Positions 26,954 to 35,248 of a stretch of 64,000 bases of DNA are shown here, in pieces (positions within the stretch are counted from its first letter, which is position 1; every line of letters begins with the position of its first letter). Location of the stretch: positions 177,007 to 241,006 of the forward strand of contig JAJEJB010000031.1 in NCBI GenBank assembly GCA_022828135.1. Reading direction: 5' to 3'. The notes below the pieces were generated by a model, which saw only the letters and a program-made list of their open reading frames with translations, searched no databases and was not told the DNA's origin. The translations under genes were made by a program, and so were the position numbers. The DNA is from Acidimicrobiia bacterium (GTDB taxonomy: Bacteria > Actinomycetota > Acidimicrobiia > Acidimicrobiales > Aldehydirespiratoraceae).

Positions 26954-28348
26954 TCAGATGCCCTGCCGGGCCGCGAAATTGGCGAACGTGGTGAACCGCG
27001 ACAGGAACGCCAGAGTGGTTGTGGCGGTGGGGCCGTTGCGGTTCTTGGCCACTATCACCTCGGCCGTGCCCGATGTGTCGGCGTTGTCGGGGTTGTAGAC
27101 CTCGTCGCGGTAGATGAACATCACCACGTCGGCGTCCTGCTCGATGGCACCCGACTCCCGCAGGTCAGCGAGGATGGGACGCTTCTGCTGACGCATCTCG
27201 AGATTGCGGGAGAGCTGCGACAGCGCCACGACAGGGCATTCGAGCTCGCGGGCGAGGATCTTCAGGCCCCGCGAGATCTCGGCTACCTCGACCTGACGGT
27301 TGTCAGCACTCTGACGGCCCGTCATCAACTGCAGGTAGTCCACGACGACCATGGCGAGGTCGCCGACCTGGCTCTTCAGGCGACGGGCGCGGGCCCTGAT
27401 CTCCATGACCGTCACGTTCGGGTTGTCGTCGATCCAGATGGGTGCCTCCGCCAGCCGACCGATGGCGGTGTTGATCCGGTTCCAGTCGTCGTCGTTGAGA
27501 CGGCCGTCGCGCATCTTGGTGGAGTCGACCCGGGCCTCGGAGCAAAGCAGCCGTTGGGTCAGCTCCATGTGGCCCATCTCCAGCGAGAAGACCAGGACCG
27601 GCCGCGGCCCGCGTATGGCCGCGTGCGCGGCCATGCCCAGCGCGAACGAGGTCTTGCCCATGGACGGACGGCCACCGACCACGTACAGCGAGGATGGCTG
27701 CAGACCCGACAGCAGCTTGTCGAGATCGTTGTAGCCGGTGGCGGTGCCGGTGATGGCCCCGCCGTGCTCGTAGAGCTCCTCGAGTCTGTCCAGCGTGCCG
27801 TCCAGCAGTTCCGAGAGTTGGACCGTGTTGTCGCCCACCTGGCCCTGAGCCACCTGGTACATCAGGTTCTCGGCCCAGTCCACTGCCTTGGTCACATCGT
27901 CGGGGCGGCCGTAGCCCAACTCCGCGATCTCGCCGGCCACCTCGATGAGGCGGCGCAGCGTGTGGTTCTCCTGCACTATGCGGGCGTAGGAGGCGGCGTT
28001 CGAGGTAGCCGGCGTGTTCATCTGCAGCGACAGCAGGCCGTCCAGGCCTCCAATGGCCTCCAGCGTGTCGTTGCGCTCGAGTATCTCGGCCACCGTCACC
28101 GCGTCGGCCGGGTCGCCGGCGCTGTAGAGGCTGTGCACCGCCTCGAAGACCCGAGCGTGCGCGGGCCGGTAGAAGTGCTCCGCCGTCACCGTCTCCAGCA
28201 CGTCGGCAATGGCGTCGCGTGACAGCAGCATGGCACCCAGCAGGGACTCTTCGGCCACCAGGTTGTGAGGAGGAACGCGCACGTCGCGCCGGTCCTGGAC
28301 CGCTGCGGCGCCTCCGTTCTGCCACGGCGCGCTGTCGGTAACGCTCAT
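26954..28348 (-). CDS. dnaB: Replicative DNA helicase DnaB
   Basis: Hexameric 5'-3' helicase of the replication fork. The ATG at 28348 gives 464 aa, normal for an intein-free DnaB; the frame extends upstream but without a better start. The N-terminal domain opens VPPHNLVAEESLLGAMLLS. The RecA-like domain has Walker A GGRPSMGKTSFALGMA (about residues 214-229), Walker B VVVDYLQLM and the DnaB segment LSQLSRNLEMRQQKRPILADLRESG in pieces. It ends the rpsF-ssb-rpsR-rplI-dnaB run that is also near the origin in mycobacteria. A 174-nt gap separates it from rplI and may hold its own promoter. Confidence 0.95.
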   Translation of the reverse strand: MSVTDSAPWQNGGAAAVQDRRDVRVPPHNLVAEESLLGAMLLSRDAIADVLETVTAEHFYRPAHARVFEAVHSLYSAGDPADAVTVAEILERNDTLEAIGGLDGLLSLQMNTPATSNAASYARIVQENHTLRRLIEVAGEIAELGYGRPDDVTKAVDWAENLMYQVAQGQVGDNTVQLSELLDGTLDRLEELYEHGGAITGTATGYNDLDKLLSGLQPSSLYVVGGRPSMGKTSFALGMAAHAAIRGPRPVLVFSLEMGHMELTQRLLCSEARVDSTKMRDGRLNDDDWNRINTAIGRLAEAPIWIDDNPNVTVMEIRARARRLKSQVGDLAMVVVDYLQLMTGRQSADNRQVEVAEISRGLKILARELECPVVALSQLSRNLEMRQQKRPILADLRESGAIEQDADVVMFIYRDEVYNPDNADTSGTAEVIVAKNRNGPTATTTLAFLSRFTTFANFAARQGI

Positions 28349-28522
28349 GTGTCGATGCCCACGAAACCAGCCCCTGCAGCCGTACCGCTGTGACGTCACG
28401 ACAGTACCGAGGGGGTGTGTCACGCACGTCCGCCGTCGGTGGACGAGGTCTGTTGATTTCGCGCTACTCGCGGTGGGTAAGCCGGGGATTTCGTACAGCC
28501 GGTGTGGAAGGCTGTGGGCGGA

Positions 28523-28972
28523 TCAGTCCTGCGCCGTTACCTCGACGGTCACCGGCACCTCCACGTCGTCGTGCAGCCGGAACAGCACGGTGTGAGAGCC
28601 GGTCTCCCTTATGGGTGCCTCGAGGGCCACGGCCTTGCTGTCGACCACTGCCCCGACCTGGGACTCGACTGCGGCCACGATGTCGACCGGTCCCACCGAG
28701 CCGTAGAGGTGCCCGGACTCGGCGGCACGGGCCGACACGGTCAGAACGGCTGGAGCAAGCCTCACCGCAATCTCTTCGGCATCGGCGCGGTCGGCCGCCC
28801 GCCGCAGCGCCGCGCTGCGCCGCATCGCTTCGGCCTGGCGCTCCGCGCCGGCCGACGACTTCAGAGCCAGGCCCTTGGGAACGAGATAGTTGCGGGCATA
28901 GCCCGAGGCCACATCGCAGACGTCGCCCTTGCGGCCCAGCCCGTCCACGTCGGCCCGCAGGACGACCTTCAT
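28523..28972 (-). CDS. rplI: 50S ribosomal protein L9
   Basis: The 149-aa protein has the L9 N-terminal signature: [18 protein letters not shown] and [16 protein letters not shown] (residues 22-37). A long connecting helix and a C-terminal domain follow, the latter with [12 protein letters not shown] and ends in a short acidic tail. L9 binds 23S rRNA near the L1 stalk. The ATG overlaps the rpsR stop by four bases, so translation is coupled. Confidence 0.95.
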   Translation of the reverse strand: MKVVLRADVDGLGRKGDVCDVASGYARNYLVPKGLALKSSAGAERQAEAMRRSAALRRAADRADAEEIAVRLAPAVLTVSARAAESGHLYGSVGPVDIVAAVESQVGAVVDSKAVALEAPIRETGSHTVLFRLHDDVEVPVTVEVTAQD

Positions 28973-29412
28973 GCTCGGTCCTCCCCCGCCCCGACAGTCA
29001 TAGTGTCGACCATAGTGTCGACGAGTTCGGTGGTGGCTGCGTCAGCATCGTCCGCTTCCTCATGGGATGCACTCCCAGGAGGCGGCGCGGAGGGGCGCGG
29101 CACCGGGCCGGCGGCACGGGACCGGCCGTCGCGGTCCTTGTTCTGGCGCTGGGTCGTGACCCGGTTCGAGTAGGGGACCAGGGCCATCTCGCGAGCCAGC
29201 TTGATGGCATCGGCGACGAGCTTCTGCTGCTGGGCATTGTTGCCGGTTACGCGCCGAGCCCGGATCTTGGCCCGCTCGGACATGAACTTCCGCAGCAGTT
29301 TCTCGTTCTTCCAGTCGACGTAGGTGATTCCCTCGGTGGTAAGGAAGCTCACCTTCTTCTTCGCTCGGCGATTGTTGTCGCGGTTCTTGCCCCGCACCTT
29401 GGTCTTGGGCAC
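28969..29412 (-). CDS. rpsR: 30S ribosomal protein S18 with a long C-terminal extension
   Basis: Residues 1-85 are ordinary S18, including [22 protein letters not shown] and [23 protein letters not shown] in pieces and the end motif LVPYSNRV. About 60 additional residues follow, rich in Pro, Ala, Asp and Glu, ending in [20 protein letters not shown]18 proteins are normally 70-90 residues. The tail contains a 12-nt tandem duplication (28999-29022). The rplI start overlaps the stop, so part of the tail may simply fill space needed for coupling; a frameshift or late stop loss is another explanation. The GTG start at 29412 is 35 nt from ssb. Confidence 0.9.
   Translation of the reverse strand: MPKTKVRGKNRDNNRRAKKKVSFLTTEGITYVDWKNEKLLRKFMSERAKIRARRVTGNNAQQQKLVADAIKLAREMALVPYSNRVTTQRQNKDRDGRSRAAGPVPRPSAPPPGSASHEEADDADAATTELVDTMVDTMTVGAGEDRA
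28999..29022 (+). repeat. 12-nt tandem duplication in rpsR tail
   Basis: CATAGTGTCGAC occurs twice without a spacer and encodes the repeated VDTM in the S18 extension. Confidence 0.9.
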
Positions 29413-29447
29413 TCCTGTCTCCTCGTCTCAGAATCGGTGGACCGGTC

Positions 29448-29957
29448 TCAGAACGGTTCTTCGTCGACGCTGGAGCTCGCCGCGCTTGTCTGCTGCGGCC
29501 CGCCGCTGTGTCGAGACTCGAGCGCCTCAAGACCAGCCGGCCGGGCTCCGCTCGATCTGCGGGACCCGCCGTCACCGCGATGGCCGCCACGGTAGTCGCC
29601 GCCACCGGGCCGCTCATTCCTGGTGATCGCGGCCGTGGCCCATTTCAAGCTGGGCGCCACATCGTCAGCCAGAATCTCAACCTTCGAGCGACGGTCTCCG
29701 CTGTCCGTCTCCCAGCTCCGCTGCTGGAGGGTGCCGTAGATGACCACCCGAGCTCCCTTGCGAACCGATTCGGCGACGTTCTCGGCGAGCTGGCGGAAGC
29801 AGGTGACGTCGAAGAACGAGACTTCGTCCTCCTGGTCCTGCCGCCTGCGATTCCAAGCCACCCCGAACTGGGCGATGGCCATGCCCGATTGGGCGAATCG
29901 CAGTTCGGGGTCGCGAGTGACGTTGCCCACGACGGTTACGGTGTTGTCGAATCCCAT
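29448..29957 (-). CDS. ssb: Single-stranded DNA-binding protein SSB
   Basis: The 169-aa protein has an N-terminal OB fold (MGFDNTVTVVGNVTRDPELR, FFDVTCFRQLAENVAESVRKG in pieces, residues 1-110), a Gly/Arg/Ser-rich linker and the acidic tip DEEPF that recruits partner proteins. An ATG at 29957 follows a GGAGG site within the rpsF-ssb gap of 17 nt. It lies between rpsF and rpsR in the canonical order. Length is normal for actinobacterial SSB. Confidence 0.95.
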   Translation of the reverse strand: MGFDNTVTVVGNVTRDPELRFAQSGMAIAQFGVAWNRRRQDQEDEVSFFDVTCFRQLAENVAESVRKGARVVIYGTLQQRSWETDSGDRRSKVEILADDVAPSLKWATAAITRNERPGGGDYRGGHRGDGGSRRSSGARPAGLEALESRHSGGPQQTSAASSSVDEEPF

Positions 29958-29974
29958 TGAGGAACCTCCGGATC

Positions 29975-30319
29975 TCAGCCGGCCACGGCCGGTGTGACTT
30001 CCGCAAGCAGGCCGCGGCGCTCAGCCTCGGCCTCCGGAAGTCTGAACAGTTTGTGGCGAACGATGTCGTCCGCGAGCCGCAGCCGCCGTTCGGTGTCGGG
30101 AAGACCGGATGTGTCCGTCACGATCTCCCAGACCACGTACGTGCCCTCGGTCTTGTGGTTGATCTTGTAGGCGAACTTGCGCCGACCCCAGTTGTCGGTG
30201 GACACGATCGTCCCTCCCTCGTCGGTGACGAGGCCGGCCACCTGGGCGATCACCGTCTCGACATCGGCTGTTCCGACATCGGAATCGATGATGATCATCA
30301 GTTCGTAGGCCCGCAGCAC
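29975..30319 (-). CDS. rpsF: 30S ribosomal protein S6
   Basis: S6 binds S18 in the small-subunit platform. Landmarks are RAYELMIIIDSDV at the start, GRRKFAYKINHKTEGTYV in the middle and the FRLPEAEAERRG end. Two starts are possible: TTG at 30325, too close to the GGAGG site, and GTG at 30319, 9-10 nt after it; I chose the GTG (114 aa). It is the first gene of the rpsF-ssb-rpsR-rplI cluster. The promoter must lie in the 229-nt gap up to panB. Confidence 0.93.
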   Translation of the reverse strand: MLRAYELMIIIDSDVGTADVETVIAQVAGLVTDEGGTIVSTDNWGRRKFAYKINHKTEGTYVVWEIVTDTSGLPDTERRLRLADDIVRHKLFRLPEAEAERRGLLAEVTPAVAG

Positions 30320-30548
30320 GGGCAAGCACCTCCCTCTGGACCCGGCGGCGCCGGGGCCCCTCTCCGGGGCAGGGTTGGAGAATTCTGTGTTGTTGAAAAC
30401 GGACTGGACCCGATCGAAGCGAACCGGAGCCGGTCACATTGTCGGCCACGCAGGGTATCGGCCGTTACCCCCATGCCAACCGGCCGAGGTGCCATCCCCA
30501 GCTATCCACAAAGCCATCCCCAGACGTTGCTGGGGCTGTCGGGACCCT
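30320..30548 (-). promoter_or_regulatory. Upstream region of the rpsF operon
   Basis: About 230 nt between the panB stop and the rpsF start. On the minus strand TTGGCA and TACCCT lie 16 nt apart and could be a weak sigma-A promoter. A CCCCAGC/GCTGGGG inverted repeat with a 27-nt loop sits close to the panB stop. No small reading frame looks convincing. Confidence 0.35.
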
Positions 30549-31394
30549 TTAGACGCCGGCGACTCCCAGCGCGGCCAGCTCGGCCTCCGACAGGTGGTAC
30601 GACTCCTCCAGAGCCGGGAAGGCACCGGAACGAACGTCGTCGGAGAAGCGGCGCACAGCCTCCGTGGCGGCGGTATGCAGATCCGCGTAGCGACGCACGA
30701 ACTTCGGAGCGAGCCGTTGCTCGATACCCAGCAGATCGTGGTAGACGAGCACCTGACCGTCGCAATGGGGGCCGGCGCCGATGCCGATCGTCGGGATCTC
30801 GATCGCTTCGGTGACCATCTCCGCCACCTGGACGGGAACGCCCTCGAGCACGATCGCGTAGCAACCGGCGTGCGCCAGTGACTTCGCCGCCTGCACCAGC
30901 CGGCGAGCGGCCTCGGCCTTGCGGCCCTGAACCTTGAATCCGCCCATGGCATGCACCGACTGCGGCGTGAGGCCGATGTGACCCATCACCGGTATCTCGG
31001 CGTCGCAGATGCGTTCGATCATCGGCAGGCGTTTGCGGCCGCCCTCCAGCTTCACCGAATGCGCACCCGCCCTGATGAGTTGCGCCGCGTTGCGGACCGT
31101 CCTGGAGGCCGACACGTGGTAGCTCATCCATGGCAGGTCGCCCACGATGTGGGCATCGGGCTTGGTCCTCGCTACGGCGGCCACGTGATGGGCCATGTCG
31201 TCGACCGTCACCTGCAGGGTGTCGTCGTAGCCGAGCACGACCATGGCAACAGAATCGCCGACCAGGATGAGGTCGGCGCCCGCCTCGTTCACGACGCGGG
31301 CGCTCGGCGCGTCGTACGCCGTCACCATCACCAGCGGATCGGCCCCGTCTCGAACCTTGCGTACCCGTATGGAGGGCGCGGTGAGCGTGTCCAT
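30549..31394 (-). CDS. panB: 3-methyl-2-oxobutanoate hydroxymethyltransferase PanB
   Basis: First committed enzyme of pantothenate synthesis; it transfers a hydroxymethyl group from methylene-tetrahydrofolate to 2-oxoisovalerate. The 281-aa protein has VMVTAYDAPSARVVNEAGADLILVGDS in pieces (residues 22-49), LPWMSYHVS, AHSVKLEGG, MGHIGLTPQSVHAMGGFKVQG in pieces with the catalytic Glu region IVLEGVP, and IGIGAGPHCDGQVLV. All are characteristic of PanB. It stands alone; panC and panD are not nearby. Confidence 0.95.
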   Translation of the reverse strand: MDTLTAPSIRVRKVRDGADPLVMVTAYDAPSARVVNEAGADLILVGDSVAMVVLGYDDTLQVTVDDMAHHVAAVARTKPDAHIVGDLPWMSYHVSASRTVRNAAQLIRAGAHSVKLEGGRKRLPMIERICDAEIPVMGHIGLTPQSVHAMGGFKVQGRKAEAARRLVQAAKSLAHAGCYAIVLEGVPVQVAEMVTEAIEIPTIGIGAGPHCDGQVLVYHDLLGIEQRLAPKFVRRYADLHTAATEAVRRFSDDVRSGAFPALEESYHLSEAELAALGVAGV

Positions 31395-31500
31395 GGAATG
31401 CTCCTTCCCGTCCAGCGCGCTGCGGCTGCCAGCGGTGACCGCAGGCTACCGCCCGCCGCGGCCCGACCGCAAGCGGGTCGAGCGGGTATCAGGAGATGCT

Positions 31501-31600
31501 GTGTTTCCCGCTCTTGTTCGCTGCGCTCACGGGCCGCTCGGGCCACGGCCTCGCCCGTATGGGCCGAATTCGCGGCCCTGCTCGCTCGGCCTCAGGCCGA
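31501..31600 (+). repeat. Dispersed repeat, copy 2
   Basis: The core 31501-31561 is identical over 61 nt to copy 1. The tail CGCTCGGCCTC reaches into the end of the DUF5318 gene and forms one arm of a perfect palindrome at 31583-31603. The copy lies between panB and DUF5318 and is oriented opposite to both. Confidence 0.85.
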
Positions 31601-31603
31601 GCG
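31583..31603 (-). terminator. Perfect 21-nt palindrome over the DUF5318 stop codon
   Basis: CGCTCGGCCT and AGGCCGAGCG are separated by one base, with the minus-strand TGA stop in its centre. There is no T-run. It could be a terminator-like or stabilising stem, or simply the tail of the dispersed repeat. Confidence 0.5.
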
Positions 31604-32029
31604 CTTGCCGCCGAGCGTGAACCGGCGCACAAGGTGGTTCCAGCCGCAGTCCGTGCAGACCTCAACCACGTACCCGGTCGACAGGCTGGCGCGGTGCTGC
31701 AAGCGCCGCATCTCTGCCAGGGTCGTGACGCAGCGGCCGTGCTTGGGAAGCCGCGAACCGAAGACATAGGTGACCTCGACGAGGCCCGCGACGGCGCACA
31801 CCGGACACCGGCGCCGCGTCGGCTGGCCACAGAACTCCGCGTTGCGGTGCAACTCCCGTTGAGCGTCGCAGACCTCGTGTCGACCGAGCTGGCCCGACTT
31901 CCAGGCTCTCAGCGTGGCCGCCCGAGCCAGCCGGTAATCCACGGCCGCGGTCGCGGATCCCTCCGGCGCTTGGGACCCGTCCGGCAGGCCGGTCGCGGCG
32001 GCAGCCAGGCTGAACGGATTCGGCTTCAC
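31592..32029 (-). CDS. DUF5318 family zinc-ribbon protein
   Basis: The GTG at 32029 overlaps the pcnA stop by four bases (GTGA), giving 145 aa; a longer frame to 32059 is less likely. The protein has CxxC pairs at RCPVCA and VCTDCGWN that can form a zinc ribbon, and the conserved DYRLARAATLRAWKSGQL and DAQRELHRNAEFCG segments of the actinobacterial DUF5318 family. Function is unknown. The order pcnA-DUF5318 suggests an RNA-related or housekeeping role, but the sequence does not prove it. Confidence 0.75.
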   Translation of the reverse strand: MKPNPFSLAAAATGLPDGSQAPEGSATAAVDYRLARAATLRAWKSGQLGRHEVCDAQRELHRNAEFCGQPTRRRCPVCAVAGLVEVTYVFGSRLPKHGRCVTTLAEMRRLQHRASLSTGYVVEVCTDCGWNHLVRRFTLGGKRSA

Positions 32030-33300
32030 GGTTCGGCACAGTAGTCCGTTGCCCGCCACCGTTGCAGGGCTTCCACCGCCTCGGCCTTGCTGGGCGGACC
32101 TTCCTCGAAGGCTCTCTCGCGCAGGAACGCAAGGGCTCGGCCGACATCCGGACCGGGATCGAGGCCGAGTACCGCCATCACTTCGTCGCCGTCGACCGGG
32201 AGGGTGAGATTGTCCACATCCTCGACTCTTCGCAGCTCAGTGAGCGTGCCTGCGAAGTCGAGGAGCCGATCAGTCGACTGGTCGGAGGCCGTGGCCACCG
32301 CCATGGCAAAGGCGAGGGCGGCGTCCACCGGTGCTGGAGACGAAGCGACGAACCGGCGCACGTCGGGCCGGCTGCCGGCAGTCTCGGCCAGTCGGGCCCG
32401 GGCCGCGATCAGTGCGGCCGCCGAGGAGACCACCGCGTTCGAGCAGCGCATTCTGCGCAGGCAGGCCGCTGCGACCTCAGCCGAGTCGCGTACGAACAAC
32501 GAGGCCCAGCGGGCCGCCGGCTCGGCGGCCACAGCAGCCGCGATCCGGCCCACTTCCGCCGGGTCGCGGCGAGCCAGGCCCTCAACCACCCGCCCCATCA
32601 AGCCGGTGTGGAACAGGAAGCGGAAGCCCTCCGACGGGTCGTCGAGCAGCAGCAGCTTCTCGAACTCGTCGCGAACCCGCTCCACCGCGACGATGTCCAG
32701 CCGGTCGCCCATGGCCTCCACCGCACCGACCAGCGCATCGTCGGGTGCCAGTCCATGGCTGGCGACGAACCGGGCCGCCCGCAGCATGCGCAGAGGGTCG
32801 TCGCCGAAGGAGACCGCGGGGTCGAGAGGCGTACGCAGCACCCCGGCCACCAGGTCGTCCCACCCACCGTGCGGGTCGATCAGGGCGCCGTCGGCCGTGT
32901 CGACCGCCATGGCATTGACGGTGAAGTCGCGACGCGCGAGGTCCTGGACCACGTCGTCGCCGAATGCCACCACGGGCTTGCGCGACTGCCTCTCATAGTG
33001 TTCGGCACGGTGGGTGGTGATCTCGAAGGCCCGGCCCTCCACGACGCAGCCGATGGTGCCGAACCGCTCACCCTGAGTCCAAACCGACGTTGCCACCCCA
33101 CCGACGATCCGCCGCACGGTCGCCGGCCGGGCGTCGGTGGTGCAGTCGAGATCCGCCCCGGCGAGGAACCGGCCGGCAAGAGCCTCACGCACCACTCCGC
33201 CGACGAGGTACAACCGGTGCCCTGCGGCCTCGAAGAGCAGAGTCAAACCGGATGCAGCGCGCCGCGCCGCCGAAAGCGCCTCGGAGGCCTCCGCCTTCAC
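32026..33300 (-). CDS. pcnA: CCA tRNA nucleotidyltransferase / poly(A) polymerase family
   Basis: Adds or repairs the 3' CCA end of tRNA. The 424-aa protein has the nucleotidyltransferase head LYLVGGVVREALAG (about residues 31-44) and GADLDCTTDA with the metal-binding aspartates, then RRDFTVNAMAVD, DPLRMLRAARFVA and ERVRDEFEKLL, all standard class II landmarks. The Mycobacterium counterpart is Rv3907c, at the same place upstream of the sigM-trxB-trxA block. A GTG start at 33300 is 30 nt from the deacetylase gene. Confidence 0.93.
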   Translation of the reverse strand: MKAEASEALSAARRAASGLTLLFEAAGHRLYLVGGVVREALAGRFLAGADLDCTTDARPATVRRIVGGVATSVWTQGERFGTIGCVVEGRAFEITTHRAEHYERQSRKPVVAFGDDVVQDLARRDFTVNAMAVDTADGALIDPHGGWDDLVAGVLRTPLDPAVSFGDDPLRMLRAARFVASHGLAPDDALVGAVEAMGDRLDIVAVERVRDEFEKLLLLDDPSEGFRFLFHTGLMGRVVEGLARRDPAEVGRIAAAVAAEPAARWASLFVRDSAEVAAACLRRMRCSNAVVSSAAALIAARARLAETAGSRPDVRRFVASSPAPVDAALAFAMAVATASDQSTDRLLDFAGTLTELRRVEDVDNLTLPVDGDEVMAVLGLDPGPDVGRALAFLRERAFEEGPPSKAEAVEALQRWRATDYCAEP

Positions 33301-33330
33301 CGCACCTCCACCCTCACCGCGCGCCGGCCT

Positions 33331-34335
33331 TCACCGCATGTTGTCCCGCGTGGCGAGCTGGGCCGCCGCTCGCACGACCTCCATGCCCGGGCCGGAGCTG
33401 CTGGCAGGCTCAGGCCGCAGATCGAGGCCCAGCAATGCTCCGGCCACGGCGTATGACGAGGCCCGTGTGGCTTCCAGGTCGTAGCCGCCCTCGAGCACGG
33501 CCACCGTCCGCGGCGCCAGCGGCATCAACTGGCGGACGAAGTCTCCGTAGTCCGACGACGAATAGCACAAGCCCGTCAACGGGTCGGCTCGATGCCCGTC
33601 ATAGCCCGCCGATACCAGCAGCCAATCCGGGGCAAACCGCTCGACCGCGGGAATGATCGCTTCGTCCAGCGCGGCCCGGGCCACCTCGCCGGTAGCGCCC
33701 GGTGGCAGTGGCACATTGATCGTGAAGCCTTCGCCGATGCCGGCGCCTCGCTCGTCGAGTGCCCCCGTGCCCGGATAGAGCGGGTACTGGTGAATCGACG
33801 CATAGAGAACATCGTCACGACTGAAGAACACGTCCTGCGTGCCGTTGCCGTGGTGGGCATCAATATCGACGATGGCGACCCGATGGCCGGCCGAGGCCAG
33901 CGAGGCAGCGGCCACGGCAACCGAGTTGAACAGGCAGAAGCCCATGGACGCCGAAGGCGTGGCGTGATGTCCCGGCGGCCGCACGATGCAGTAGGCCTCG
34001 GCTTCGGTGCCCCCGGCTCCGAGCTGCTCCACAGCCGACAGCACGGCTCCGGCCGCGAGCAGGGCTGCGTCCAGGCTGGCCGCGCCCATAGGTGTGTCGG
34101 CATCCAGGTGGCCGCCGCCATGCTCAGCGAGCGTTACGACCCGATCGATCATCTCCGGACGGTGCACCAGCTCCAACTCCGACCGCTCCGCCGGCCTCGG
34201 TGCCCGGCTGTCCGAGAGCAGCTCGGCGTCCACCGCAGTCACCCCGGCCAGGGCGGCTCTCAAGCGGTCAGGCCTCTCGGGATGCCGGAAGCCGGTGTCG
34301 TGGTCGAGGAAACGCTCGTCGGTGATCACCAGCAC
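33331..34335 (-). CDS. Histone deacetylase superfamily (AcuC/acetylpolyamine amidohydrolase-like) enzyme
   Basis: A zinc-dependent deacetylase fold. The GTG at 34335 (product starts LVITDERF) gives 334 aa; the frame is open for a further kilobase upstream, but that part runs antisense to two plus-strand genes and is not coding. Catalytic landmarks are HPERPDRLRA, VRPPGHHAT with the tandem His, FNSVAVAA, VDIDAHHGNGTQ (zinc Asp and His) and SAGYDGHRADPLTG (second zinc Asp), followed by LEGGYDL. Likely substrates are acetylated small amines or lysines. It lies divergent to the GNAT acetyltransferase gene, 51 nt apart. Confidence 0.9.
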   Translation of the reverse strand: MLVITDERFLDHDTGFRHPERPDRLRAALAGVTAVDAELLSDSRAPRPAERSELELVHRPEMIDRVVTLAEHGGGHLDADTPMGAASLDAALLAAGAVLSAVEQLGAGGTEAEAYCIVRPPGHHATPSASMGFCLFNSVAVAAASLASAGHRVAIVDIDAHHGNGTQDVFFSRDDVLYASIHQYPLYPGTGALDERGAGIGEGFTINVPLPPGATGEVARAALDEAIIPAVERFAPDWLLVSAGYDGHRADPLTGLCYSSSDYGDFVRQLMPLAPRTVAVLEGGYDLEATRASSYAVAGALLGLDLRPEPASSSGPGMEVVRAAAQLATRDNMR

Positions 34336-34386
34336 GATCCGGATCGTACCTGGTGCCCTCTCCTCGGCTAAGAACGATCGCGTATC

Positions 34387-35118
34387 GTGGCGACGCATGC
34401 GACGTCTGAGTTCGTGGCGCTGACTTCGGTAAGGATCGGTCCGGCGCGATTTCGCGTCGGGCCCTGGCAGGGCCAGCATGATGTGGCGTACATCGCCCCG
34501 GTCAGCGCCGCGTCGACTCTCGCACCCCCGGTACTGGCCTCCCTGCGGGATCGGCTCCTGCATCAGGGGTTCAGGTCCGTCATTACCGCTGCCGTTGCTG
34601 CGCCAGCGCGCGACCGGCTTGTTAACGACGGCTTCAGCATCCGGTCCGAACTCACCGCCCTGAGCCGGGATATCGAGGCCTCCGGAAGGCTGGCCCACCC
34701 TGGCGGGCGTTCTCGGAGAGCCCGCCGGCGGGATCTGGACGGTGTTCTGCAGGTTGATGCCGGGGCCTTCCCCCCGTTCTGGCGCCTCGACGCCGAAGGT
34801 CTCCACGAGGCCCGCACCGCCACACCGTCGAGTCGGTGGCGAGTGATTCGAAGCCCGGAGGTGACGGCCTACAGCATCACGGGACGAGCGGGACCGATGG
34901 GCTACTTGCAGCGACTGGCGGTGGCAACCCACTCCCAGGGCCGGGGCCTGGGCACGATGCTGGTCTTGGACGCACTGAACTGGCTGCAACGCCGAGGTGC
35001 ACGAACCGCACTGGTCAACACTCCGCCCGACAACGAGCGAGCCCTCGCGCTGTACCTGCGGTGCGGCTTCCGTGTAGAGCCCGACCGACTCGCAGTCCTG
35101 CACCGCGACTTGACCTGA
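34387..35118 (+). CDS. GNAT family N-acetyltransferase
   Basis: The 243-aa protein has the GNAT acetyl-CoA pyrophosphate loop in LQRLAVATHSQGRGLGTMLV (about residues 178-197; R/QxxGxG/A as SQGRGLG) and the C-terminal ALALYLRCGFRVE strand. The N-terminal half is a degenerate second GNAT-like domain. The GTG at 34387 is the first start in the frame, but a later start cannot be excluded. It is divergent from a deacetylase-like gene; an acetylation/deacetylation pair is conceivable but unproven. Confidence 0.78.
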   Translation: MATHATSEFVALTSVRIGPARFRVGPWQGQHDVAYIAPVSAASTLAPPVLASLRDRLLHQGFRSVITAAVAAPARDRLVNDGFSIRSELTALSRDIEASGRLAHPGGRSRRARRRDLDGVLQVDAGAFPPFWRLDAEGLHEARTATPSSRWRVIRSPEVTAYSITGRAGPMGYLQRLAVATHSQGRGLGTMLVLDALNWLQRRGARTALVNTPPDNERALALYLRCGFRVEPDRLAVLHRDLT

Positions 35119-35248
35119 CCGTACTCCCAGTCCTGCACCGCGGTCCGGCTGGGCGGTGCTACCGTCGCTATACCGGCTCCAACGCCGCAGCGGGATCGCT
35201 GCGGGGTTGGGCGCCAACCTTCCACAACCAGCGATACGAGGAGCTGAC

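Noticed and set aside
28391..28398. Palindrome TGACGTCA in the rplI-dnaB gap
   Set aside because: An 8-mer palindrome without a second copy or a known regulator in the window; no support for an operator.
30502..30510. CTATCCACA, one mismatch from a DnaA box
   Set aside because: A single isolated site more than 15 kb from dnaA; expected by chance.
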